Shown here piece by piece: positions 7,263-16,061 of a stretch of 64,000 bases of DNA; the stretch's first letter is position 1; each line of letters starts with the position of its first letter. The notes below the pieces were generated by a model. It was not told the origin of the DNA. It did not search any database and saw only the letters and a list, made by a program, of their open reading frames with translations. The position numbers and the translations under genes are program-made. The stretch spans positions 1-64,000 of the forward strand of contig JAXMBL010000009.1 of the NCBI GenBank assembly GCA_046349915.1, given 5' to 3'. This stretch comes from CAIXSC01 sp046349915. Lineage in GTDB: Bacteria > Planctomycetota > Planctomycetia > Pirellulales > Pirellulaceae.

Positions 7263-9998
7263 TTACCAGCTGGCCACCGCGGCTTGAGCATCTTGGAAAG
7301 AACGATGGTGCGGCAATGTCAAGTGGATCGTCACGAACGCGTTGCCGCGGGAAGTGTACGCCGACAACGCATGAATACTCCCATCTAATTCGCGATACAC
7401 CTTGTAACACAACGCATACAACAGCCCGCTCACATCGTTACTGGTCTCATGCCTCAAGCAACAACCGCCCGAGGGGGTGGCGTCGAGTCGCGAGACGCCT
7501 GCCAGAGGCGGCAGAGTCGCCGCATCCTCGGGCGAAATGTGCTTTTGCTGCTGCACCGCGTCGCGCACCACCGCCGTAAAATCCCTCGGTCGCGTTTGGT
7601 CCGTCCGCAGATGAAAGAAATCGAGCGCCAATCGATAACGACTCGCCGAAAACAAATGCGCCTGACTGAGCGCTACATTTTGATGATGCAGCGAACCGGC
7701 GATGCAGGCCGCCAACCCACGAAAGTCGCGAGCGGCCACTCCCAACAACACCGACTCGCCGTCATGCACCAACTCGGCCTTGGGCGCCTCCGAGTCGTTT
7801 GCGACCAGCTTGAGCAACTGCGAAGCGAACCGATTGGTGTGCCGCACATACTGACCGTTAAAGAAGTCGCGGCCGAAATCTTGCAACACCTCCTGCTCGC
7901 GAGCACCATAACCCGCGGCCCCGAGCACTTGACTAGGCTGAGGCACCAGGTCGGGTTTAAAGTGCGCCAACGCCTTCACGTACAACTCGCGGCTATTGAA
8001 CCAACGGTCGGGATTATTCTCCTGCAACCACCAGCGAGGCTGCTGCTCACGAGCCACGTCTCGAGGCCCCTCATCCGACTGCACGACCTCCTCGGGCATC
8101 CCCATCATGCGATCGGCGCAAGTGAACACGAACAAGGTACGCAACGTGTCTTCGTCGCCACACAATCCCACCAGCTCGCGCACTACTTCATCATCAATCT
8201 TGCCGCGCTGCGACAACCGCTTGAAAGCGCGACGGTTCGCCACCAAGAACTCGGCCGTGCGCACGGTCCGGTCCGTAAACGCCGCATCGTTCGCGTATCG
8301 CGCGAAATACTCGCCGATCGGCACGTGCGAAAATCCCGAGGCGTAGCGTTCATGCAGATCGAGCGACTTGTCTTCCCGAGCCGCCTCGTCTTCCGCGGTG
8401 AGCGGCAAACGCTTGGTGAGCAGCGCAAGCTTGACCGCCGCCATCAAGTCCGAATCGAGCAGCGTGACCTCGATCTTCATGATGTCCGACAGATTCGCGA
8501 GATGCGGATCCCACAGCGGCGACTCGCCCCCCGGCCCCGAACGATTCCACGCGGCTCGTTGAGCCTTCGCCTGCTCCTGCTTCTTCCAACCAATATGCAA
8601 GCAAGCATTCAACGCTTGCAGCTTCTGACGAACCCAAGCGCTGCGAAGCGTCTTCTTCTCCTCGAGCACGCGTTCATCCAGCGATGCCTCGAACCGACCA
8701 TAGCCCGGGAAGAGCCGCTCCAAAGCGCCGTCGACCTGCGCGAGAAACTCGAGTGAACGAGCCAGGCAACCCCGCGACTCGTAGAACAACGCGGCGAGCT
8801 CGGGGACCGGGATCAGCCAATCGCCCGCGTTGCGGAAGAGCCCTTCGAGTTCGGCGGGGTCGATCGAGACACCATACTTTTGCGACGCCAGGACGAGCCC
8901 CAGCGCCGCGGAGCTACGATCATGCGGGGTTACGTATGTTTCGGTCGCGTCGTGACGCAAGCCTCCCACGCCTTGAATGATGGAACTGCCACGGTGAGTC
9001 TTGTGGCCGCGTTGCAGCTGACGACCAATCACCCCCCGCGCAAACCGGTCCACTCGCCGACGAGCCGCCAGCAAGTCGGCCCGCACTTGATTCGCAAATT
9101 CAAACCGCTCCCGCTCCGTAGCATTCGGCCCCGCCAAATCGCCGAACGACGCAAAGTCCTCGAAGGTGAGCAAATCCTCTTTGTGCGAACCGTCAGGATT
9201 GGGCTTGAGATGAGTCCCTCGTCGTAGATGAATGAACGAGCGAATTCGCAGGAGGAAATGGTATGCGTTCAGATCCCGGGGCTCGCCCAACCCTCGGTAT
9301 ACCTCCTGACTATGTCGAAACTCAGGCCCCCCCAGGGTCCACACGCCCGCCAAAAACGCTCGCAGCCCCTCTTGCTTGATCTCAAAGCGATCCAGCCGTT
9401 CGCAATGAGGCGAAACCGGTTTGCACCCCGCGCCGCGCCAATATTTGCTCACATGCAGGAAATGCTCGAACGGGTCAAACGTCGCCCGAATTCGCTCGCG
9501 AAACTTCCGCGACATGTCATGCGGATCATAAATGGGCCGCATGTCCAAGAAGGAATTGAGTTGGATGCCTTCGAGCGCCGGCATATGGTCGAGGTTATAC
9601 GGCTGCGGCCAAATCTCGAATCCATATTCTTTCAAAAAACGCCGACCATGCACGGTTTCGTCGAGCAAAGACGAGAGAAACGCATTCCCCTCGATCGCAT
9701 CCTCGAACAAGAGCGCGAAGTCGGTGTCCGAACAAGGAGTCATCTCGCTTCGACCAGTCCCACCCAACGCCACCAACGCTAGCGGACGATCGTATCCAGC
9801 CGCCTCGCGCCGAGTCTTCAACCAGTGAGCAGCCAAGCCCGTGTGGATCGACGTGCGTTCCGCCGCGATCTCGCGACCATTATCGAGTTTCGAGGAGAAG
9901 ACCTTCCGATCATTGGCCAAGATCAGCTGCTGGTAAGCCGCCAACGGACCTAACTCGTTAATCGCCCCCGCCACCGCGGGCTCAATGTCGACGTGCAT
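7263..9998 (-). CDS. GlnD-like [protein-PII] uridylyltransferase family protein lacking a recognisable HD domain
   Basis: About 911 residues from the chosen ATG; a 17-codon longer start at 10049 exists but lacks a ribosome site, whereas the chosen start has AAAGG six bases upstream. Around residue 80, ALGGTGRSEMTP-x-SDTD is the nucleotidyltransferase signature of GlnD (GG-x-GR-x-E...SD-x-D), the domain that uridylylates PII in response to nitrogen status. The C-terminus carries two ACT-like regions (AARDFRGLAACIAGSLHHQN and SNDVSGLLYALCYKVY), which bind glutamine in GlnD. The length fits GlnD (850-950). The central region, where GlnD has its HD-type uridylyl-removing domain, has no HxxxHD-like motif, so de-uridylylation may be absent. 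No glnB or amtB is nearby. The family call is firm, the exact substrate less so. Confidence 0.8.
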   Translation of the reverse strand: MHVDIEPAVAGAINELGPLAAYQQLILANDRKVFSSKLDNGREIAAERTSIHTGLAAHWLKTRREAAGYDRPLALVALGGTGRSEMTPCSDTDFALLFEDAIEGNAFLSSLLDETVHGRRFLKEYGFEIWPQPYNLDHMPALEGIQLNSFLDMRPIYDPHDMSRKFRERIRATFDPFEHFLHVSKYWRGAGCKPVSPHCERLDRFEIKQEGLRAFLAGVWTLGGPEFRHSQEVYRGLGEPRDLNAYHFLLRIRSFIHLRRGTHLKPNPDGSHKEDLLTFEDFASFGDLAGPNATERERFEFANQVRADLLAARRRVDRFARGVIGRQLQRGHKTHRGSSIIQGVGGLRHDATETYVTPHDRSSAALGLVLASQKYGVSIDPAELEGLFRNAGDWLIPVPELAALFYESRGCLARSLEFLAQVDGALERLFPGYGRFEASLDERVLEEKKTLRSAWVRQKLQALNACLHIGWKKQEQAKAQRAAWNRSGPGGESPLWDPHLANLSDIMKIEVTLLDSDLMAAVKLALLTKRLPLTAEDEAAREDKSLDLHERYASGFSHVPIGEYFARYANDAAFTDRTVRTAEFLVANRRAFKRLSQRGKIDDEVVRELVGLCGDEDTLRTLFVFTCADRMMGMPEEVVQSDEGPRDVAREQQPRWWLQENNPDRWFNSRELYVKALAHFKPDLVPQPSQVLGAAGYGAREQEVLQDFGRDFFNGQYVRHTNRFASQLLKLVANDSEAPKAELVHDGESVLLGVAARDFRGLAACIAGSLHHQNVALSQAHLFSASRYRLALDFFHLRTDQTRPRDFTAVVRDAVQQQKHISPEDAATLPPLAGVSRLDATPSGGCCLRHETSNDVSGLLYALCYKVYRELDGSIHALSAYTSRGNAFVTIHLTLPHHRSFQDAQAAVASW

Positions 9999-10134
9999 AC
10001 AGCGCCTTTCCGACGAATTTCCTCCATTCTTGACTCGCGGTTCATCCAAGTCCAGGGCATGGGCGCATTCGCTCGCCCTCGGAGAACCGCATGACGCCTT
10101 CCCCCACGGCGCGCGGCATACAAGAATTCACGTA

Positions 10135-10155
10135 CGACGGACTTCCAGTCCGTCG
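10135..10155. repeat. Palindrome family B copy
   Basis: CGACGGACT-TCC-AGTCCGTCG, in the divergent gap between the GlnD-like gene and the Rid gene. Confidence 0.85.
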
Positions 10156-10233
10156 ATCCGGCCCGCTCTCCATTTCGACAACCCACGGTCTTAGGTGCAG
10201 CCAACCACCGTTCGCCAGGAGTTCCATCCAGCC

Positions 10234-10635
10234 ATGAAAGTCGAATACCTCAACCCACCCGATCTCTGTCCCACGTACGGCTGGACGCATGTCGCGAGCG
10301 TCACAGGCGGCCGCACGATCTACATCTCGGGCCAAGTCGGCATCGACGAACGAGGTCAAATCGTTGGCCCCGGCGATCTCAAAACTCAAACCGAACAAAC
10401 ATTCCGCAACCTTGAGCGAGCACTTGCCGCCGTCGGCGCCACTTTCCGCGACGTCGTCAAAACCAACCTGTACGTTGTGGGGCTTCGACCGGAACACGTG
10501 CCGATCTTGCGAGAGGTTCGCAGTCGATTTGTTTCGCCCGACACGCCGCCCGTCAGCACGCTTGTCGGCGTCTCGGCGCTAGTCGGCCCCGAGTGGCTCA
10601 TCGAAATCGAGGCAGTCGCCGTGTTGCCCGAGTAG
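10234..10635 (+). CDS. Rid (YjgF/YER057c/UK114) family protein
   Basis: 133 residues, the normal Rid length. The fold is clear: YISGQVGID near the N-terminus, a QTEQTFRNLERALAAVGATF helix, DVVKTNLYVVGL, and a C-terminal IEIEAVAVLP strand. RidA proteins hydrolyse reactive enamine/imine intermediates such as 2-aminoacrylate. The catalytic arginine of RidA, normally in a P-x-R-S context, is replaced here: the sequence reads PPVSTLVGVSAL. This places the protein among Rid subfamilies without confirmed deaminase activity. The start is the ATG at 10234, preceded by AGGAG about 12 bases upstream; an upstream extension of 13 codons is possible but lacks family similarity. Confidence 0.85.
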   Translation: MKVEYLNPPDLCPTYGWTHVASVTGGRTIYISGQVGIDERGQIVGPGDLKTQTEQTFRNLERALAAVGATFRDVVKTNLYVVGLRPEHVPILREVRSRFVSPDTPPVSTLVGVSALVGPEWLIEIEAVAVLPE

Positions 10636-10755
10636 CCACTGATTTGTTTGGCCACGGAAAGTCACTGAAACGCACGGAAGGTAGAGCCTGTCGTGCGTGG
10701 ACTCTACTTGCGTTTGGCTATTGCTCTATAAGATTGACAAAGACGGGATGGAACT

Positions 10756-10776
10756 CGACGGACTTTCAGTCCGTCG
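10756..10776. repeat. Palindrome family B copy
   Basis: CGACGGACT-TTC-AGTCCGTCG, between the convergent Rid and WD40-cytochrome genes. Confidence 0.85.
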
Positions 10777-10827
10777 ATGGGGGGCATGTTTAACGGATCA
10801 AGAGATACATTCAGTTAATCTGAGCGA

Positions 10828-13482
10828 CTACTTTTTGCCGTAAGCCTCGTTGAAGACCGCTTGCTCGCCGACCGCTTGATCGGCCATGGACTGAGCAGCC
10901 TCGGCGGCCGACTTGGCATCGCCCGCCACCTTGGCCTTGGCTGCCATCTGCTCTTCGGCCTGCTTCTGCGCGGCCATCGCCGCGTTGTACTCGGCCTGCA
11001 ACGCAGCTAGCTTGTCGGCCAGCGCTTTGGCCGCCGCCGCCTTCTCGGCAGCAGCCTTCTCCGCGGCCACTCGCTCCGCTTCCATCTGAGCCGCAACGCC
11101 CTGGGCTTGAGCCAGTTTGTCTTGAGCCTGCTTGGCCGCGGCCGCCAGCTTACCCGGCAACTGCTCGAAAGCAGCGAGGTCAGCGGCCGCCTGATCAGAA
11201 GCCGCCTTCGCCGTCGCGGCAGTCGCTGCCGCGGCGTCGGCGGTCGCCTTCTTCGGGGGAACGGCCGCATCAGCCGCCGCCTTCTCTTGAGTCTTCTTGT
11301 CGACAGCCGCCTTCGCGGCCACCATCTGATCCATGGCCGTCTTCACGGCAGCCACCCTGACCGCCAACTGCTTGTCCGCTTCGGCCTTCGCCGCGACTGC
11401 TTGCTGAGAAGCGGTTGTCGCCGTCGTTACCAGCTCGGTAGCTTTCTGAGCAGCAGCCGCTTTCTCCTGCGCCACTTTTTCCGCGGCCACTCGTTCCGCC
11501 TCGGCCTTCACCGCGACATCCTGCGAGGCCGCAGCCTGAGCAGCCGCCGCTTGAGCAACAGGCGCCTTTTCCACAGCCGCTTTCTCCGCGGCCACTCGCT
11601 CGGCTTCCGCCGCGTTCTTGTCCGCGGCCGTTTTCGCAGCCTCGGTCTTGTCGGCTAACAACTTGTCGGCCGCAGCCTTCTCAGCCGCCGCCTTGTCACT
11701 TGCAGCCTTGTCGGCAGCCGCTTTATCGGCTGCCGCCTTGGCCGCAGCCGCCTTGTCAGCCAACACTTTCGCGGTCGCATCCTTCTCGGCAGCCGCGGCC
11801 GCCAGATTCTTTTGAGCCGCCGCTAGAAGTTCGGCAGCCTTCGTTGAGGCCACCGTCAGATCTTCTACCGCCTTTTGCCCCGCTACCCGTGCGACCTCAG
11901 CCTGTTGAGCAGCGGCCGTAAATGCCGTCAGCGCATCGGTCGCCGCCTTCAGAGCGGCAGCCGCATCATCGGCGCCCTTCTGAACAACGGCCAATTCCGC
12001 GGCGGCAGCTTGAGCGGCCTGTTGAGTCGTCGCGGCGTGCTGAGCAGCCAACTGGACGGTGGTCGCCAAAGTTGGCGGGTTCGGCGGCAAAATGGCCAGT
12101 TGAGCGGCATCGGCGAAGTTCCACATTCGCACTTGGCCGCTCCAGTCGCCCGCTACCACTCGAGCCCCATCGTGCGTGTAGGTCACTCGCAATGCGGCCT
12201 CGGTAAATGCCGGGAAGGCCTTGATCGCGCCGCCATTGCCATCCCACGCCTTCACAGTGTTATCTTTGCCGCCCGAAACGATGCGGCCATCATGTGTGTA
12301 GGCGACCGACAGAGCGCCGCCGCCGTGAGCCGGCCACGTCTTGATCTGATTTCCGTCGTTCATCTCCCACAGGCGAATCGTCCCGTCTTCACCGGCCGAT
12401 GCGAGCACATTCGAATCCGCTCGCCAGCTCACATCGAACACGGCGCCATTGTGACCGCGCAAATTCAAATACTCGCGACCTGTCGCCGCTTCCCACACGA
12501 ACAGACCGCCGCTGCGATCCGACGTCGCCAACAAAACCCCGTCGGGACTGAATTGCACGCCGTACACCCAATCAGTGTGCTTCTTCATCTGGTAGACCAA
12601 CTCGCCGGTTTCCGTCGAGTACACACGGACCATCTTTTGAGGACCAGCCAGCGCCACGAGGCTCAGGTCCGAGCTGATATCGGCGGAGAGGACCGAATCG
12701 AGTTCCTCACCCAGCTTTTGCAAACGTTTGCCGCTCTTCACGTCGTACAGAGCCACCATTCCCGAGTGGCCGCCGCGACCGCCGCCAGCCAGCAACAACG
12801 CTCCATTACGGCTGAATCGCAAGACGTAAGGCACTCCTTCAGGGAATGGCAGAATCCCTAGCAGCGCGCCGCTATCCGAGTTGTACAACGCGATCTGTCG
12901 TTGCCCCGCAATCGCCAACAAGGGCGCCCAGGGACTCGACGCAATCGCGGTCACCGCCGCGGCTCGCGACGTCGCCATCACCGGCTGACGAATCAGCCCT
13001 TCGGGAAACGCAACCGGCCCCGTCGGCTTCCCGGCGCCCGTGGCCGCCAACTCAAACGACTTTTTCTTCTTGATGACGACTTTCGAGCCTGCATTCTCGA
13101 GGGCTCCGCCCTCGATCCACTTTTTCAGTGTGTCGAGCTTCGCGGCCGCAATCTTGTCCTGCATGGGAGGCATCTTGGGTTCTTCCAGATGCGCCACCAG
13201 GGCGTAAAGACGCGAACTATCGATGTCGCCCGCGATGACGACCTGACCGCTCGATCCACCTTCCATCGTCTTGGCAAACGAATCGAGCGCCAGACCGCCT
13301 TTGGCGCCGTTCTGGTTGTGGCAGGTGAAGCAGTGCTCGCGGAGAATCGGACGCACATGGTCGTCGTACGTGATCTTGGGGCCTTCCGCCGGTTTCGCTT
13401 CTTGCCCGAACAAGCTCGTCGAGCTCGCGCCCAACACCACGATTCCACCCAACAGCACATTCAACCAAATCGTCCGCTTCAT
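10828..13482 (-). CDS. Secreted planctomycete cytochrome c / WD40 protein with long Ala-rich coiled coil
   Basis: 884 residues. A signal peptide (residues 1-27, ending SLFGQ) is followed by a c-type haem motif CFTCH (51-55) in the planctomycete cytochrome C context (ITYDDHVRPILREHC). Residues about 160-460 form a WD40 propeller with several GH...D-W/LW repeats. From about 480 to the end is a very long Ala/Lys/Glu-rich coiled coil made of imperfect repeats such as AAEKAAADK and ERVAAEKAA. The protein is likely periplasmic or envelope-bound. It is the last gene of a minus-strand run with the DUF1549/1553, PPC and DUF1501 genes upstream, the usual company of these cytochromes. A GGGGA ribosome site lies about 8 bases before the ATG. 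Precise function is unknown; electron transfer or a scaffold role is inferred. Confidence 0.85.
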   Translation of the reverse strand: MKRTIWLNVLLGGIVVLGASSTSLFGQEAKPAEGPKITYDDHVRPILREHCFTCHNQNGAKGGLALDSFAKTMEGGSSGQVVIAGDIDSSRLYALVAHLEEPKMPPMQDKIAAAKLDTLKKWIEGGALENAGSKVVIKKKKSFELAATGAGKPTGPVAFPEGLIRQPVMATSRAAAVTAIASSPWAPLLAIAGQRQIALYNSDSGALLGILPFPEGVPYVLRFSRNGALLLAGGGRGGHSGMVALYDVKSGKRLQKLGEELDSVLSADISSDLSLVALAGPQKMVRVYSTETGELVYQMKKHTDWVYGVQFSPDGVLLATSDRSGGLFVWEAATGREYLNLRGHNGAVFDVSWRADSNVLASAGEDGTIRLWEMNDGNQIKTWPAHGGGALSVAYTHDGRIVSGGKDNTVKAWDGNGGAIKAFPAFTEAALRVTYTHDGARVVAGDWSGQVRMWNFADAAQLAILPPNPPTLATTVQLAAQHAATTQQAAQAAAAELAVVQKGADDAAAALKAATDALTAFTAAAQQAEVARVAGQKAVEDLTVASTKAAELLAAAQKNLAAAAAEKDATAKVLADKAAAAKAAADKAAADKAASDKAAAEKAAADKLLADKTEAAKTAADKNAAEAERVAAEKAAVEKAPVAQAAAAQAAASQDVAVKAEAERVAAEKVAQEKAAAAQKATELVTTATTASQQAVAAKAEADKQLAVRVAAVKTAMDQMVAAKAAVDKKTQEKAAADAAVPPKKATADAAAATAATAKAASDQAAADLAAFEQLPGKLAAAAKQAQDKLAQAQGVAAQMEAERVAAEKAAAEKAAAAKALADKLAALQAEYNAAMAAQKQAEEQMAAKAKVAGDAKSAAEAAQSMADQAVGEQAVFNEAYGKK

Positions 13483-13548
13483 GACTGTATCCCCAACCTT
13501 GCGCTACTAGTTCGCGAGCCTCAGCCCTAGCCGAGTCAGAAGACTCAC

Positions 13549-15981
13549 TTAGTGGTTGAACAGGAATTCCCGTGAATTCAAGATAGCCCAGAAGACGTCT
13601 TCGAGCCCGACTTGCGGATTTTCCGCCTGAGTCACCGTCACCATCAGTTTCTCGGTTTCTTCTGGCGTGGGTCGTCGAGCCAACGCTCGCACATAGAGCG
13701 CCTCGATCACTTGCGGAGGCGTCTTGCCGCTATCCAGCAGTTGCTTCACAACCCCACCCTGGGAAATCTTCCCTTGGATCGTGTCCCCGTTGATCAAGTG
13801 CAACGCCTGGGACAAAGTCGGCTCGGTCTTCACGTCGGCGGCACACACTGTGTCCCGAGCGGCTCGACCAAACGTCGTGAGGAAGTAGGTGCTGGTGCCG
13901 CCATCCGCAATCTGAACGGCTCGGGCGCCGAGCGGCAATCCGCGGAACTTGTCCCGAGTGTTGGTGACTTGGCTGATGCAGTCGAGCAACAGTTCGGCCT
14001 GAATTCGTCGTACGTTGCCGTGCGCAAAGTTCCGCTCGTCATCCTGGTTCGTCTCGTTCCGCTCCGTCGCTCGCTGGTACGTGTGCGAATTGCAGATATC
14101 GCGGACCAGTTGCTTGAAATCGTACTTGTATTCCACCAGTTTATCGCCCAGCGTCTTGAACAACTCCGGGTTGCTCGGCGGATTGCTGACACGAATGTCA
14201 TCCACCGGCTCGACGATCCCGCGTCCAAAGAAGTGCGCCCAGACTCGATTGGAAATGCTCGGGGCGAACAACGGATTGTCGGTCGAGGTCAACCATTTGG
14301 CCAACGCGGCTCGACGATCCTGACCCGCCAAATCCGGCTCGGGCCCGCCCAAGAACTTGGGCTTCATCGCTCGCCCGCCCACCAAGTGCCCCACCTCGCC
14401 GCCGCCGCTATTGAAGACGATCGTCTCGCGATAGTCCTCGCCCTGCTTCCTGCCAATCTGAGCAAAGAAGGCGGCAAAACTGTAGTAATCGTCCATCGTC
14501 CAACGATCGAACGGGTGGTTGTGGCATTGGGCGCACTGAGTTCGAATGCCCATGAACTGCTGAGCGACGTTTTCCGCCACCTTCAGCGTGTCTCGTTCGA
14601 TCTGATAGTAGTTCGTTTGCGGCGTGCCGAACGTTCCCCCCGAGGCGCTCAACAATTCCTGGATCATCTTGTCGATCGGAACGTTGTTGGCGACCTTGTC
14701 AGTGAGCCAATTCGAGTACAAGAACATCGACTTGTAACTCACCTGGTTGCTCGACTTCACCATCAGCAACTCGGCCCACTTCATGGCCCAAATTTCCGAG
14801 AACTCCTTGCGGTCGAGCAGCTCGTCGATCTTCTTCGCTCGCTTGTTCGGTTCAGCGCTCGCCATGAACGCCGCATACTCTTCCTCCGTCGGCAGCCGGC
14901 CCGTGATGTCGACCGTCGCGCGTCGCAAGAATTGCTCGTCCGTGCAGATGCCGCTCGGCAACACGCGAATCTTATTCAGCTTCGATCCCACCAGTTGATC
15001 GATATAGTTGCCGGCCACCGGCGGGGGCGAGTATTGCAAATCCTTCGGCAACACCAGCACCTGACTGCCGATCGTGTGGGTGTCAAACCGCGCCATCACG
15101 AACGCTTCGCCGCGAGCCGCCGCGGTCACCAATCCGTCTGGATTGATGGGCGCCGAGTTGTCATTGCTGGTCATGAAGGTGACTAGCGTGGTGACATCCC
15201 GATCATGCCCGTCGCTGTAAGTTGCTCGAGCCAGGAACTGCTGAGTGCTGTTCTGTCCCTCGATCACAGCCGCCGGCGGGTAGACTTCCAGCTTGACGGC
15301 CTTCACGGGCACGCCTGGATCTTGCGGGGCGCCAGATTCCAACCACCGCATCAACGTTGCGTTGTACTCGCTCTCCAACCCAAACCGCTTTCCACCCGTG
15401 TGCGGCACGCTGCCTACCGACTTTTCGATGAGCAAACTGTCGGCGGGGACGGCGAGATTGATGCGGCGAACGCCGATTTCCCGAGTCACTCGGATGTAAT
15501 CCCCTGCGGGATCGAATCCAAACAGCGACAGCCGAAAGCCATCCTTACCGCGAGCCGCACCGTGGCAGCTGCCCGTGTTGCAGCCCGCCCGAGCGAAGAC
15601 CGGCATGACATCCAAGTGGAAGCTGATCGGCCGATCGGCCGCCGCGTCCTTCACCTTGACCGGCACACTCGCCTTCAATCCCTGAAAGTCGACCTCCATC
15701 ATCGTTTCGCCGTCCGCCACGGGGAACAGCGTCGCGTTATCGACTCGAGCCAGTGCGGGATTCGTCAACTTCACGACAGCTTGCTTCGTGACGTCCATTG
15801 TCACGCCATCTCCACGTGACGCGACGACGATGTAACGCTGCAAGTCGAGCTTAGTGTTCAGGTTGATATCAGGGGGATAGACCTGAATGCCAGTAATCGG
15901 CATCTGAGCTGTCGCAACGGCGGCGGTCGCAATCGTCAGCACGATTGCGGCGGCGAAGCGGCTTAAAGTACGAAGGATCAC
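13549..15981 (-). CDS. DUF1549/DUF1553 (PSD1-type) secreted protein with N-terminal Ig-like domain
   Basis: 810 residues with a signal peptide (ends VATAQ, about residue 25). An Ig-like (BIG2-type) domain follows at about 27-115, then a cysteine motif CNTGSCHG that resembles the haem-binding region of planctomycete cytochromes. A second Ig-like stretch around VIEGQNSTQQFLARATYSDG precedes DUF1549 (about 325-540, including RATVDITGRLPT and CAQCHNHPFDRW) and DUF1553 (about 555-790, including TSTDNPLFAPSISNRVWAHF and ALHLINGD). These domain pairs are almost confined to Planctomycetes and their relatives. Their enzymatic role is not established, although a link to degradation of complex substrates is often suggested. 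The gene lies 66 bases upstream of the WD40-cytochrome gene on the same strand and is probably cotranscribed with it. Confidence 0.9.
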   Translation of the reverse strand: MILRTLSRFAAAIVLTIATAAVATAQMPITGIQVYPPDINLNTKLDLQRYIVVASRGDGVTMDVTKQAVVKLTNPALARVDNATLFPVADGETMMEVDFQGLKASVPVKVKDAAADRPISFHLDVMPVFARAGCNTGSCHGAARGKDGFRLSLFGFDPAGDYIRVTREIGVRRINLAVPADSLLIEKSVGSVPHTGGKRFGLESEYNATLMRWLESGAPQDPGVPVKAVKLEVYPPAAVIEGQNSTQQFLARATYSDGHDRDVTTLVTFMTSNDNSAPINPDGLVTAAARGEAFVMARFDTHTIGSQVLVLPKDLQYSPPPVAGNYIDQLVGSKLNKIRVLPSGICTDEQFLRRATVDITGRLPTEEEYAAFMASAEPNKRAKKIDELLDRKEFSEIWAMKWAELLMVKSSNQVSYKSMFLYSNWLTDKVANNVPIDKMIQELLSASGGTFGTPQTNYYQIERDTLKVAENVAQQFMGIRTQCAQCHNHPFDRWTMDDYYSFAAFFAQIGRKQGEDYRETIVFNSGGGEVGHLVGGRAMKPKFLGGPEPDLAGQDRRAALAKWLTSTDNPLFAPSISNRVWAHFFGRGIVEPVDDIRVSNPPSNPELFKTLGDKLVEYKYDFKQLVRDICNSHTYQRATERNETNQDDERNFAHGNVRRIQAELLLDCISQVTNTRDKFRGLPLGARAVQIADGGTSTYFLTTFGRAARDTVCAADVKTEPTLSQALHLINGDTIQGKISQGGVVKQLLDSGKTPPQVIEALYVRALARRPTPEETEKLMVTVTQAENPQVGLEDVFWAILNSREFLFNH

Positions 15982-16061
15982 GGCGGACTCCTTACGAGTG
16001 ATACTCTCGTGTGTTGCTAGAATCGGGTCTTCGTCGCGAGGACAAAGGTTGTTGTTCGTGT

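Noticed and set aside
11007..11921. Several long frames opposite the WD40-cytochrome gene
   Set aside because: They are shadows of the Ala-rich coiled coil; GCC/GCG codon runs give open frames on the other strand rich in Arg, Leu and Ser.
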